Positions 28,644-37,626 are shown, counted from the stretch's first letter. The stretch is 64,000 nucleotides of DNA from Exiguobacterium sp. (GCF_020832205.1 NZ_JAFIFD010000033.1:124001-188000); one strand, 5' to 3'. The notes: generated by a model from the sequence alone, not told the origin. A program made the numbers and translations.

Positions 28644-29034
28644 TCGAGATCACTCCTTTCAATCGGACGGGGGAGGACATTGTGTCTGTCGTGACAGATA
28701 CTTCAAGCTCAATCGTATGACCGGATTGGGTGGGGCCGATCTCTGTCACGTCTACATTGAAAGATTGTCCGTTGATCTCCGCACAAAACGGACAAGGCCC
28801 GCTCGGTGTCAGCGTCGTAAGTGAGAGCGCTTCTTCGAGCGAAGAGGCTCTTCGATCTAACGTATGTAACGTATTCTGTGCGACTTGATTGGCAATCGTA
28901 CGATTCAAATTATCATTCGTCGTTTTCAAGCTTTGGCTAAATATATTTAACAAGGAGAAAGAGACAATTGATAGAATAACAATCGAGACGAGTACTTCGA
29001 CGAGCGTAAAACCTTGTTCAGAACGCTTCAACAC
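28582..29034 (-). CDS. PilV-like minor prepilin
   Basis: 150 residues. Short leader MLKRSEQG, then FTLVEVLVSIVILSIV, a class III (prepilin) signal processed by PilD. The globular part has a CPFC pair that could form a disulphide. The start is GTG with AAGGAGG just before it (a TTG one codon later is an alternative). First gene of the minus-strand set pilV–pilW–pilX, divergent from the pilus operon. Confidence 0.82.
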   Translation of the reverse strand: MLKRSEQGFTLVEVLVSIVILSIVSFSLLNIFSQSLKTTNDNLNRTIANQVAQNTLHTLDRRASSLEEALSLTTLTPSGPCPFCAEINGQSFNVDVTEIGPTQSGHTIELEVSVTTDTMSSPVRLKGVISNATLREPFPETAVPESENVK

Positions 29035-29101
29035 GTTGACCTCCTTTTCAAAAAAAGTAAAACTGTAGGGAAAAACAGTCTAATTCCATGATTTAATTGT
29101 T

Positions 29102-29127
29102 ATTTTCTGTACAATGCATATTATACT
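29102..29127. promoter_or_regulatory. Divergent promoter region of the pilus locus
   Basis: An AT-rich 158-nt region between the minor pilins (minus) and the vanW-like gene (plus). On the plus strand TATACT (29122–29127) and TACAAT (29110–29115) are -10 candidates. On the minus strand TATAAT overlaps at 29119–29124. -35 boxes are weak on both strands, suggesting activator control or an alternative sigma factor. Confidence 0.45.
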
Positions 29128-29192
29128 AAAGTTACAGTGATTTCGGATAGTCCATCGAAAGTCTCATGGATTCACAACTAGGGGGAATTGGA

Positions 29193-30419
29193 ATGAAGCG
29201 ATATGGGATGCACTTTTTCATCCTGGCATGTCTCGTACTGCTCGTATCGTTGCCGACGATCGGGCTCGTCAACTATTTGGACGTGGCCGCGAAGACGAGT
29301 TCTACATATAAAGACACGCGTGTCGCCGGCATCGACGTGTCGGGGATGACGAAAGAAGAGGCGGTCGTCCGACTCGACAACGCCGTCAAAGATTTCAACA
29401 ATACGCCGTTCACCGTCGCGATGGTCGACGGGACGGCGCTCGAGGTCGGGAAAGATGTCGTCACGTTCAACGTCGACGGCACACTCGACGCCATCACCGA
29501 ACCGGGCGATTATCCGCTCGCCGTAGCGCTCGATGAGGAGCGGCTCACACCGTACCTCGACAATCAGCCGGTGACGATGACGATGGTGACCGGTCCGCTC
29601 ACATCATCGGCATCTAAGCTCGATTCGAACGTCGCACTTGAGACGATCGCCGAAGAGAACGAAGTTGTCACCACGGTGACGATTAGTCCGACACCGGCGA
29701 TGCGTTCGGCGCTCGAACGGATGAACGGATATGAGATGAACGCGGGCGACATGTTCAGCCTAAAAGCGTTCGGGGACGACTTTGACGCACTCACGACGAT
29801 CGGCCAGTCGCTTTATAAACTGTTCGCAGCGACCCCGTTCAAGATTTTAGAGCGCGTCCCGCACGAGACGCTCCCGAGTGATGTCGAGCTCGGCTACGAC
29901 GTCTTAGTCGACGAGCGGTCGAACTTCGCCGTTCAAAACACGGAACAGACGGCATATGCCCTCATCGTCTTGAACGAAGGGAACACGATGACCGTGCAAT
30001 TGCTCGGGAAAGCGTTCGAAGCGGCGTACGAGTCGCGCGTCGAACAAGTCGTGAGCGTACCGTATCAAAACGTCGTCCGTTTCAGCCCGTCGCTCCCGGC
30101 CGGCAGCTCGTCTGTGACGCAATCCGGTCAAGCGGGTGAGTCCGGGAAGCTGTACCGCGTCCGCGTGACCGAAGCCGGCGAGACACTCGAGTTGCTCGGT
30201 TTCGACTTCTATGAACCGGTCCCTGAGATCGTGACGAAAAGTTCAGTCCCGCTTCCGCCGCCAGAGCCGGTCGAGCCGGTCATTCCAACTTTTCCGGATG
30301 AATTACTGGAAGATGACCCGTTCGGTGACGATGTAGAGAATGACGGATTGTATGAATTTGAAGAAGAACCGCCGGTATTCGAAACCGTTCCGGAAACAAG
30401 CGAGGAGGCAGTCGGATGA
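29193..30419 (+). CDS. VanW-like membrane-anchored protein of the pilus operon
   Basis: 408 residues. N-terminal membrane anchor (FFILACLVLLVSLPTIGLV). A domain around residues 40–90 (VAGIDVSGMTKEEAVVRL) resembles the peptidoglycan-binding module that often precedes VanW. A VanW-like domain follows (MNAGDMFSLKAF, ILERVPHETLPSDVELGYD, NFAVQNTEQTAYALIV). The end is a Pro/Glu-rich acidic tail of about 60 residues. AGGGGGA is spaced for the ATG at 29193; the ATG at 29166 has no ribosome site. First gene of the main pilus operon, so it may help anchor or pass the pilus through peptidoglycan (inference). Confidence 0.75.
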   Translation: MKRYGMHFFILACLVLLVSLPTIGLVNYLDVAAKTSSTYKDTRVAGIDVSGMTKEEAVVRLDNAVKDFNNTPFTVAMVDGTALEVGKDVVTFNVDGTLDAITEPGDYPLAVALDEERLTPYLDNQPVTMTMVTGPLTSSASKLDSNVALETIAEENEVVTTVTISPTPAMRSALERMNGYEMNAGDMFSLKAFGDDFDALTTIGQSLYKLFAATPFKILERVPHETLPSDVELGYDVLVDERSNFAVQNTEQTAYALIVLNEGNTMTVQLLGKAFEAAYESRVEQVVSVPYQNVVRFSPSLPAGSSSVTQSGQAGESGKLYRVRVTEAGETLELLGFDFYEPVPEIVTKSSVPLPPPEPVEPVIPTFPDELLEDDPFGDDVENDGLYEFEEEPPVFETVPETSEEAVG

Positions 30420-30697
30420 TTGGATATTTGATTTTGCTCGCCTTCTGGGTGCTTGCCACGCTGACGCTGTTCGCCTTGTCGGTCCCGTACGTACGGAAGC
30501 GTGAGACGAAGCTGTTGCTCGCTCTCCTCGTGGCCGTGCTCTCGTTCGGGGTGTACACGATGTACATGGAATCTCTCGAACGGTCGTGGTGGGCTTGGCT
30601 CGTCCTCGCCCTCGGAATCGCGGGCGGCGCCGCCTTGAGCGTCTTCATCGAACGACGAGACGTCGCCCAGGAGGTACCTCAGAGGATGGTGAAGTAA
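30416..30697 (+). CDS. Small three-helix membrane protein of the pilus operon
   Basis: 93 residues with three hydrophobic segments (YLILLAFWVLATLTLFAL, LLLALLVAVLSFGVYTMYM, WWAWLVLALGIAGGAALSVF) and a short polar tail. Not recognised. The ATG overlaps the stop of the vanW-like gene, and pilB starts 1 nt after its stop, so it is translated with the pilus genes. Confidence 0.75.
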   Translation: MIGYLILLAFWVLATLTLFALSVPYVRKRETKLLLALLVAVLSFGVYTMYMESLERSWWAWLVLALGIAGGAALSVFIERRDVAQEVPQRMVK

Positions 30698-30698
30698 G

Positions 30699-32357
30699 GT
30701 GAGACGAACGAAGAAACGATTAGGGGAAATGTTGATTGAGTCGGGCATGATTACGACGGCCCAGCTCGATGAGGCACTCGCCCAAAAACGGCGCGGGGAA
30801 AAACTTGGTGATACGCTCATGCGGCTCAACTATTTGACGGAGACGCAGTTGATTCAAGTGCTCCACGAACAATTGAACGTGCCGATCATCGCGTTATACG
30901 CACAAGACATCAACGTGACCGTGACAAAACTTGTGCCAAAGGCGATCGCCCAAAAGCACGACATCATGCCGATCGAATTACAGGGGAACACGCTGTTCGT
31001 AGCAACGGCGGATCCCCTTGATTTGATTGCGATCGACGATGTTCGCCTGCAAACCGGGATGAACATCGAAGTTGGGATCGCCACGCGCGAACAGATTCGC
31101 AAGACGATCAGCCGCTATTACGAAATGGACGCCTCGCTCATTGAGATTTTAAAAGACGAAGCGCCCGAGATCGAACGCCAAGAGACGGCATCGCGTGACG
31201 ACGCACCGGTCATCCGGCTCGTCAACCAGCTGTTCTTGAGCGCGATCGACCAACGCGCCTCAGACATCCACTTCGACCCGCACGAGAAGCAGCTCCACGT
31301 CCGCTTCCGGGTCGACGGGGACCTTCGCACCGAGGCGGTGTACCCGAAGAAGATTCAAAGCGTCATGCTGACGCGGCTGAAAGTCATGAGTAACTTAGAC
31401 ATTACCGAGAGCCGCTTACCGCAAGACGGACGCATCAAATATACGCTTCGCGACCGGCCGTACGACTTCCGCGTCTCGACGCTCCCGACGATGTACGGCG
31501 AGAAAATCGTCATCCGGGTGCTCGACTCGTCAGAAGGGCTGACCGATTTGACGAAGCTCGGCTTCGGCGAGCACAACGAACTCGTCTACCGCGACATGCT
31601 CAAACGGCCGAACGGGATCATCTTGATCACGGGGCCGACGGGGTCGGGGAAATCATCGACGCTGTACGCGTCGTTGAAAGAACTGAACGATGAATCGAAA
31701 AACATCATCACAGTCGAGGACCCGGTCGAGTATCAGCTTGACGGCATCAACCAAGTGCAAGTGAACGCAAAAGTCGGTCTCACGTTCGCCTCAGGGCTGC
31801 GCTCGATTCTCCGCCAAGACCCGAACATCGTCATGGTCGGGGAGATCCGCGACACGGAGACGGCTGAGATCGCGATCCGCGCCTCGCTCACCGGTCACTT
31901 GGTGCTCTCGACGCTCCATACGAACTCGGCGATCAGCTCGATCACCCGACTCGTCGATATGGGGGTTGAACCGTTCCTCGTCGCCGCTTCGACGTCCGGC
32001 CTTGTCGCCCAGCGGCTCGTGCGCCGCGTCTGCCGCGACTGCGGTCACGAACAGCCTGTCTCGAAACGCGAGCAAGAACTGTTCGCGAACGAAGGGGTGG
32101 CGATCGAGCACGTCGTCCGCGGCAGCGGCTGCGCGTCGTGCAACTTTACCGGTTATCGGGGACGCCTAGCCATCCACGAAGTCGTACCGATTGATGAAGG
32201 GTTACGCCGGATGATCATGAACCAGGCGACCGAGGCCGAGATGGTCGACTACGCGAAACAAAACGGGGCGAGGTTTTTACTCGCCGACGGGTTAGAGAAA
32301 GTCGCGTCAGGATTGACGACGACCGAGGAGATCCTTAGAACAGTCATAACGGAGTGA
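30699..32357 (+). CDS. pilB: Type IV pilus extension ATPase PilB
   Basis: 552 residues, GTG start. A hexameric secretion ATPase that powers pilin polymerisation from the cytosolic side. N-terminal MshE/T2SSE domain (LGEMLIESGMITTAQLDEAL), Walker A GPTGSGKSS, Walker B LRQDPNIVMVGEIRD, His box STLHTNSA. The tetracysteine zinc motif CRDCGHEQ … CASC, typical of PilB/GspE and absent from PilT, separates the two. GGAGG lies upstream within orf93. Confidence 0.96.
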   Translation: MRRTKKRLGEMLIESGMITTAQLDEALAQKRRGEKLGDTLMRLNYLTETQLIQVLHEQLNVPIIALYAQDINVTVTKLVPKAIAQKHDIMPIELQGNTLFVATADPLDLIAIDDVRLQTGMNIEVGIATREQIRKTISRYYEMDASLIEILKDEAPEIERQETASRDDAPVIRLVNQLFLSAIDQRASDIHFDPHEKQLHVRFRVDGDLRTEAVYPKKIQSVMLTRLKVMSNLDITESRLPQDGRIKYTLRDRPYDFRVSTLPTMYGEKIVIRVLDSSEGLTDLTKLGFGEHNELVYRDMLKRPNGIILITGPTGSGKSSTLYASLKELNDESKNIITVEDPVEYQLDGINQVQVNAKVGLTFASGLRSILRQDPNIVMVGEIRDTETAEIAIRASLTGHLVLSTLHTNSAISSITRLVDMGVEPFLVAASTSGLVAQRLVRRVCRDCGHEQPVSKREQELFANEGVAIEHVVRGSGCASCNFTGYRGRLAIHEVVPIDEGLRRMIMNQATEAEMVDYAKQNGARFLLADGLEKVASGLTTTEEILRTVITE

Positions 32358-32361
32358 TGAG

Positions 32362-33399
32362 ATGATCCATCAATCGATTGAAGTGATATTGACGAAAGCG
32401 GTCGAACAGCGCGCCTCGGACATTCATCTGACCGCGGGTTCGCCGCCGATTTTTCGCATCGACGGCAGCCTCGTCACGATGGGCGAGGAGAAAGTGTTGC
32501 CGAATCACATCGAAAGTTATTTAAAAGAGATCATGACCGAGGAGATGCGGGGACGCTTAGAAGTCCAGCGTGACCTCGACTTCTCGTTCGGTGTCCCGCG
32601 CGTGTCGCGTTTTCGCGTCAATGCCTACTACCAGCGGGGAACGGTCGCCATCGCTTTCCGTTCCATTTCCGGGGAAATCCCGACGCTAAACGAGCTCGAT
32701 TTGCCGCCGGTATTGAAACGGCTCATCGAGAAACCGCACGGCCTCATCCTCGTGACCGGGCCGACGGGATCGGGGAAATCGACGACGCTCGCCGCGATGA
32801 TCCATGAAATCAACCGGACGCAGCGTAAACGGATCATCACGCTCGAAGACCCGATCGAGTATTTGCATTCCCATAACCAGAGCATCGTCGACCAGCGTGA
32901 GATCGGTTCGGACGTCATGAAGTTCGTGAACGGTCTCCGGGCCGCGCTACGACAAGACCCGGACGTCATTTTGCTCGGTGAGATGCGTGACCTCGAGACG
33001 ATCTCGACGGCGATGACAGCGGCCGAGACGGGACACCTCGTCATGGCGACGCTCCATACGTCGAGCGCGATGTCGACCGTCAGCCGCATCATCGACGCGT
33101 TTCCGGCCGAGCAGCAAGACCAAATCCGGACGCAACTCGCGAACGTGTTGTTAGGCGTCGTCAGCCAGCGGTTGTTCCCGCGTGTCGACGTCCCGAAAGG
33201 ACGCGTCGCCGCGATGGAGATCATGCTCGGGAACGCGGCCGTCGCCAACTTGATCCGCAACGAAAAAGAGTTCCAGCTCCCGACTGTCATCCAGACGAAC
33301 CGGCAGAGCGGGATGCAATCGATGGACGCATCTATCGAGCAACTTGTCCGGCAAGGCATCATTAACCCGAACGCCGTGCCGAACGAAGAAATGAGGTGA
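32362..33399 (+). CDS. pilT: Type IV pilus retraction ATPase PilT
   Basis: 345 residues. Powers pilin depolymerisation, and so twitching or DNA uptake. Starts with ASDIHLTAGSPPIFRIDG, Walker A GPTGSGKST, Walker B LRQDPDVILLGEMRD, and MATLHTSSAMSTVSRIID. The retraction signature AIRNLIRE appears as the variant AVANLIRN. No zinc motif. Its presence argues for a dynamic, retractable pilus rather than a competence pseudopilus only. Confidence 0.95.
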   Translation: MIHQSIEVILTKAVEQRASDIHLTAGSPPIFRIDGSLVTMGEEKVLPNHIESYLKEIMTEEMRGRLEVQRDLDFSFGVPRVSRFRVNAYYQRGTVAIAFRSISGEIPTLNELDLPPVLKRLIEKPHGLILVTGPTGSGKSTTLAAMIHEINRTQRKRIITLEDPIEYLHSHNQSIVDQREIGSDVMKFVNGLRAALRQDPDVILLGEMRDLETISTAMTAAETGHLVMATLHTSSAMSTVSRIIDAFPAEQQDQIRTQLANVLLGVVSQRLFPRVDVPKGRVAAMEIMLGNAAVANLIRNEKEFQLPTVIQTNRQSGMQSMDASIEQLVRQGIINPNAVPNEEMR

Positions 33400-33403
33400 C
33401 CGT

Positions 33404-34621
33404 ATGGCCATATTCCAATATGAAGGCAAGCTGTTGAACGGACGTCGTAAAAAAGGACGCATCACGGCCGTCTCGATTCGCGAGGCGAAAGAGAAGCTCC
33501 GCGAAGAGTCGATTCTCGTCACCGAACTGTCTGAACTCGAGTCGACCGGACTGAACACGGAGATCAACCTGCTCCCGGAGCGGGTGAAAATCGAACATTT
33601 GATTATGTACGTGCGCCAGTTCGCGACGCTCATCCGAGCCGGCGTGCCGATCGTCCGGGCGACGTCGATTTTGCGCGTCCAGACCGAATCAAAAGTGCTC
33701 AAAAAAACGCTCAGCCAAGTCGAGGACGATCTTCGAGAAGGGATCGCCTATTCCGAGGCGATCAAAAAGCATCCGCGCGTCTTCTCGAACTTCTTCAGCT
33801 CGATGGCGCTAGCGGGCGAGGCGAGCGGGAACTTAGAGGAAGCGCTCGATCAAATCGGGCTGCAGCTTCAAAAGCAGTACGACGTGAAACGAAAAGTCAT
33901 CTCGGCGTTGACGTATCCGCTCGTCGTCTCGATCGTTGCCATCGGTGTCGTCGCTTTCCTCATGGTGAACGTCGTGCCGACGTTCGCGAGCATCTTCGGA
34001 CAGCTCGGCGGCGAATTGCCGCTCATCACCCGTCTCGTCGTCGCCGTCTCCGATTTTGTCGCCGCCTACTGGTGGCTCATCTTCGGGGTGGCGCTCCTCG
34101 GCATACTGATTTTCACGTGGATGTTGAAGCGGGATAAAGAACGATTCATCATCGATGGTCTGTTGTTGAAGCTGCCGATCTTTGGGCCAATCGTCCTGAA
34201 GTCGCAAATCGCGTTACTGACGCGCAGTCTCGCCGTCTTGCTGCAAGCGGCCGTACCGATCTTGTCGGCGATCGAGATCACGGAAAAGATCGTCTCGAAC
34301 CGTGTCATCCGTAAAGGACTCGGTGAGGCGCGCAACAGTATGGCGCAAGGGATTCCGCTCCACGAGCCGCTCATGCGCAACAACAACTTCCCGCCGCTCA
34401 TGACCCAAATGATCGCGGTCGGCGAGGAGAGCGGGGATTTGGACTCGATGTTGAACGAAGTCGCCGAGTTTTATGAGACTGAAGTCGAGACGACGACGGA
34501 CCGGTTGAAGTCAATCATTGAGCCGCTCCTGATTGTCGTGCTCGCAAGCATCGTCGGCGTCATCGTCATCGCCATCGTCGTCCCGATGTTCCAAATTTAT
34601 GGGGATATCCAAAATCAGTAG
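33404..34621 (+). CDS. pilC: Type IV pilus inner-membrane platform protein PilC
   Basis: 405 residues, T2SF family. Two homologous cytosolic helical domains (YVRQFATLIRAGVPIVRA and LTRSLAVLLQAAVPILSA) and three membrane segments (near 165–190, 210–235 and 375–400). The typical GEESGDLDSML motif is present. Works as the rotor that PilB and PilT turn. 4 nt after pilT, with GAGGTGA as ribosome site. Confidence 0.95.
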   Translation: MAIFQYEGKLLNGRRKKGRITAVSIREAKEKLREESILVTELSELESTGLNTEINLLPERVKIEHLIMYVRQFATLIRAGVPIVRATSILRVQTESKVLKKTLSQVEDDLREGIAYSEAIKKHPRVFSNFFSSMALAGEASGNLEEALDQIGLQLQKQYDVKRKVISALTYPLVVSIVAIGVVAFLMVNVVPTFASIFGQLGGELPLITRLVVAVSDFVAAYWWLIFGVALLGILIFTWMLKRDKERFIIDGLLLKLPIFGPIVLKSQIALLTRSLAVLLQAAVPILSAIEITEKIVSNRVIRKGLGEARNSMAQGIPLHEPLMRNNNFPPLMTQMIAVGEESGDLDSMLNEVAEFYETEVETTTDRLKSIIEPLLIVVLASIVGVIVIAIVVPMFQIYGDIQNQ

Positions 34622-34630
34622 AAAATTCTT

Positions 34631-34648
34631 AGTTTATGCACATAAACT
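34631..34648. repeat. Perfect inverted repeat in the pilC–pilA gap
   Basis: AGTTTATG, CA, CATAAACT: 8-bp arms without a T-run. An operator or weak transcription pause are both possible. Confidence 0.5.
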
Positions 34649-34650
34649 AC

Positions 34651-34679
34651 TTTTCAACACCAAATTTTGAATGTATAGT
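34651..34679 (+). promoter_or_regulatory. Candidate pilA promoter
   Basis: TTTTCA at 34651–34656 and TATAGT at 34674–34679, spacer 17 nt, in the 140-nt AT-rich gap. A separate pilA promoter would explain higher expression of the major pilin. Confidence 0.5.
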
Positions 34680-34761
34680 AAAATTGTTCTACTTGTTCTA
34701 GGTCTTAGGTAATGAATACAGCACAATACACAGCACAACACACAAAAGGGGAGAATCAGTC

Positions 34762-35208
34762 ATGTTGGATAAAATGAAAATGATTTGGCAAGATGCGAAA
34801 CAATTGAAAGATGAGCGCGGCCTCACACTCGTCGAGTTACTCGTCGTCGTCGTAATTTTAGGAATTATTGCAGCCATCGCTGTTGTCGCGATTGGTGGAA
34901 TTATTGAGAACTCGAAGAAGGATGCGATGGTTGCGGATGCGAAACAGATGGTGAGTGCGGCGAAGTTACATACAGCATCGAACCCTGAAGCTGCAAGTCT
35001 AGATTTTACAAAAGAAGTTGGACAAAGTTATATTTCCAAGCTTAACGATCCTTTTGGAGATGAATACTCTAAAGCACTTGTAACTATTACACCAGATGGC
35101 AACAAATACAGCTATTCTGTTCAACTCGTTGGGAAAAAAGCAATTGGTGCTTCTACACCTGTGGCAGAATCAGCAATTAATAAAGATGCAATCGTAGACA
35201 CCGAATAA
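34762..35208 (+). CDS. pilA: Major type IV prepilin PilA
   Basis: 148 residues. A 20-residue positively charged leader ends in DERG|LTLVELLVVVVILGIIAAIAVVAI, with Glu at +5 and the long hydrophobic stem helix. PilD should cleave after Gly20. The globular part (from about residue 50) is small and lacks cysteines. From about codon 75 onward the DNA becomes much more AT-rich, and codon use changes compared with the first half and with the rest of the operon. This suggests that the surface-exposed half was exchanged or diversified. Preceded by its own promoter candidate and followed by a terminator-like hairpin. Confidence 0.93.
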   Translation: MLDKMKMIWQDAKQLKDERGLTLVELLVVVVILGIIAAIAVVAIGGIIENSKKDAMVADAKQMVSAAKLHTASNPEAASLDFTKEVGQSYISKLNDPFGDEYSKALVTITPDGNKYSYSVQLVGKKAIGASTPVAESAINKDAIVDTE

Positions 35209-35213
35209 TCCCT

Positions 35214-35260
35214 CCGGCTGGCGCTGGGCACTCGCTCAGCCTAGCCGGTTTTCTATTTTT
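35214..35260 (+). terminator. Hairpin after pilA
   Basis: CCGGCT (35214–35219) with AGCCGG (35243–35248) and an inner TGGGC/GCTCA stem, then TTTTCTATTTTT. Probably separates a strong pilA transcript from pilD and pilMNO. Confidence 0.8.
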
Positions 35261-35289
35261 GGCATATACTTACAGAAGGAGTGACCAAA

Positions 35290-36042
35290 TTGGTTGACCT
35301 TATTGGACTCATTTACAGCATCGTGCTCGGAGCAATCATCACTTCGTTCACGAACGTCGTCGGGCTCCGCATGCCACAGAAGCAATCGATTGTGACGCCA
35401 CGGTCGCACTGCCCGTCTTGCGGCCACGTCTTGTCAGCATGGGAACTCGTTCCCGTGTTCGGCTACTTGTTCCTCCGTGGCAAATGCCGCGGCTGTGGCG
35501 GACGGATCGCGCCGACGTATCCGCTGTTCGAACTGCTCGGGGCGATCGGCTACGGTTATAGTTTTTGGCTGTACGGCTTCTCGGGGACGACGCTGCTCGC
35601 GTTCGTTTTCTTGTCGACACTCCTCGCTTTGGCGATGTCGGATTTGTCGACGATGCTCGTGCCGAACGTCATCTTGCTCTATACGGCACCGGTCCTGCTC
35701 GCACTCGCCTATCTGTCAGGGGCGACGTGGTGGGGGCCGCTCGCCGGGGCGTTGTTAGGATTTTCAGTCCTCGCCACCGTTTTTTTCGTCTCAAAAGGGG
35801 GACTTGGGGCCGGCGATGTCAAACTATTTACAGTGATCGGACTCGTGCTCGGACCGCGTGACGTGCTCGTCGCGTTGTTCCTCGCGAGCTTGATCGGTGC
35901 CGTCGTCGGTCTCGCGTTGATCGGGCTGAAACGGATCGGCCGCAAACAGCCGATCCCGTTCGTCCCGTCAATCGCACTCGGGACGATGCTGACGTTTTGG
36001 TTCAGCGAACGCTTTTTTGATTGGTATTTTGATTTATTGTAG
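35290..36042 (+). CDS. pilD: Prepilin peptidase / N-methyltransferase PilD
   Basis: About 250 residues. A membrane aspartic protease that cleaves prepilin leaders and methylates the new N-terminus. The methylase domain zinc cysteines are C41, C44, C66 and C69 (CPSC … CRGC). Catalytic aspartates are D118 in MSDLSTM and D176 in GAGDVKLF. Eight hydrophobic segments. AAGGAG suits the TTG at 35290; a GTG at 35281 is too close to it. Equivalent in position to B. subtilis comC downstream of folC. Confidence 0.93.
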   Translation: MVDLIGLIYSIVLGAIITSFTNVVGLRMPQKQSIVTPRSHCPSCGHVLSAWELVPVFGYLFLRGKCRGCGGRIAPTYPLFELLGAIGYGYSFWLYGFSGTTLLAFVFLSTLLALAMSDLSTMLVPNVILLYTAPVLLALAYLSGATWWGPLAGALLGFSVLATVFFVSKGGLGAGDVKLFTVIGLVLGPRDVLVALFLASLIGAVVGLALIGLKRIGRKQPIPFVPSIALGTMLTFWFSERFFDWYFDLL

Positions 36043-36054
36043 GGGGAAACTAGC

Positions 36055-37626
36055 ATGAGCCGGGCTATAGAGAAAGGAACGGTCGCGTACTTCTCGTTCG
36101 ATGCGCTCAGCATCCACGGGGCCGTGATCAAACAAGGCGTCTTCAAACGGAGCGCTTCCGTCCAGTTGGCGAAAAACGCCTATGCCGGAGGACGGATCCA
36201 AGACGAGAACGCGTTCGGCCTCGCTTTCGACGAGTTGTGCCGAAAATTGAAAGTACGTAAAGGGATGGTCTGTGCCGTCGACATGGCCGAGACGGAAGTG
36301 TTGTCTCGAAAAGTCGACATCCCGTCGAACATCCCGAAAGACGAGATCCGCGGTTATTTGTTCATGGAGATCGGCAGTTCGATCATCTTGCCGTTCGACG
36401 ACGTCGCCTTCGACTACGAGGTGCTCGGCGAAACGGAGACGAAGACCGAAGTCATGCTGCACGCCGTCTCGGTCGAGTTGACGAAAGCGATTCGCGGTTA
36501 TATGAAAAAACGCGGGTTCGTCTTGAAGAAGATCGTTCCGCGCCCGGTCGCTGTCGCTAACGGTGTGGCCCGCCTTGAGACGCTCGACCCGCTCAAGTCG
36601 ACGCTTCTTTGGCACGTGACGCCGTTCGCGCACCAGTTGCTCGTCCTTGAGGAAGGACAGGTCCGCTTCATCCGCGCCATCGAGACCGACCTCTCGTACC
36701 GCTCGGACACGACAGACGGCGGGGTTACATACACGTTCAACGGTTCGGATGAGACGCTCGCGAGCCAGACCGACGACTGGTTGAACGAGCTGTCACGCTT
36801 CCTCGACTTCTACCGCTACTCGCTCCGCACGGACGGTCGCCCGATCGACGAGCTCCTCGTCTCCGGGACGATCCCGGAACTCGATGACCTCGTCCAGACA
36901 ATCGAGGCGGAAGCGATGGTGCCGGTCAAACGGAGCGATGACCCGCTCCCGTTGTCACACGCGACGCCGCTGTCGCACCAGATGTTGCCGCTCCTCGGGA
37001 TGGCGACACTCGACCGTGACCGTGACGCGAACTTCATTAATTCGACCGACGTCACACTCCGCTGGCCGATCGTCGCGAGTCTCGTCTCCCTCCTTATCGG
37101 TGGAGGGCTCGCCGGCTTCTTGTACTATGAAGTGCAAGGGCTCGAACGGCAAGAAGCGCAAGTGAACGAACAGTTGCAGCTCGTGCGCATTTATCAGACG
37201 GAGCAAGTGAATTCGAAAGGGCAGCAAGTGCTGTCGCTCGAACAGACGGTGACGTCGCTTGCGAACGAAGAGAAACAAGCGGTGCCGGCGCTTCGTGCGC
37301 TCACCGAGCAATTGCCGCCGACCGGGTACGTCTTGACGTACAACTACGCCGACGGCTCGCTCATGAGCGTCCGTGCCCAGTTCGAGACGTTGCCGGACTT
37401 GAACGCGTTCCAACGCGCGCTCTTGACCGACCCGCGGTTTGAGAACGTCAAACTGCTCGGCGTCACGACCGAGACGAAAGCCGACACAGAGACGGACACG
37501 GACGAACCGACTCCTCTGACCGACGAGCCGCTCCCGCGTTACATCGGCGAATTCACGTTCACGTTCGTTGACGCCGAAGAGCCAGAGACCGAAGCGACGA
37601 CCGATGAGGAGGTGGTGAGCCAATGA
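36055..37626 (+). CDS. pilM: PilM–PilN fusion protein
   Basis: 523 residues. Residues 1–320 are an actin-like PilM domain (TVAYFSFDALSIHGAVIKQG, CAVDMAETEVLSRKVDIPSNIPKDEI, LLWHVTPFAHQLLVLEEGQ, LLVSGTIPELDDLVQ). A single transmembrane helix follows at about 338–360 and then a coiled coil (GLERQEAQVNEQLQLVRIY). The PilN-type ferredoxin-like periplasmic domain ends in an acidic linker. In separate systems, the N-terminal NLLP motif of PilN binds the PilM cleft; here the junction reads ANFINSTDVTLRW. The layout recalls GspL of type II secretion. The fused protein would sit between PilC/PilB and PilO. Confidence 0.88.
   Translation: MSRAIEKGTVAYFSFDALSIHGAVIKQGVFKRSASVQLAKNAYAGGRIQDENAFGLAFDELCRKLKVRKGMVCAVDMAETEVLSRKVDIPSNIPKDEIRGYLFMEIGSSIILPFDDVAFDYEVLGETETKTEVMLHAVSVELTKAIRGYMKKRGFVLKKIVPRPVAVANGVARLETLDPLKSTLLWHVTPFAHQLLVLEEGQVRFIRAIETDLSYRSDTTDGGVTYTFNGSDETLASQTDDWLNELSRFLDFYRYSLRTDGRPIDELLVSGTIPELDDLVQTIEAEAMVPVKRSDDPLPLSHATPLSHQMLPLLGMATLDRDRDANFINSTDVTLRWPIVASLVSLLIGGGLAGFLYYEVQGLERQEAQVNEQLQLVRIYQTEQVNSKGQQVLSLEQTVTSLANEEKQAVPALRALTEQLPPTGYVLTYNYADGSLMSVRAQFETLPDLNAFQRALLTDPRFENVKLLGVTTETKADTETDTDEPTPLTDEPLPRYIGEFTFTFVDAEEPETEATTDEEVVSQ

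Noticed and set aside
34621-35280. Insertion sequence or prophage scar around pilA because of the AT-rich shift
   Set aside because: No transposase remnant, direct repeat or terminal inverted repeat is visible; exchange of the pilin 3' half is simpler.
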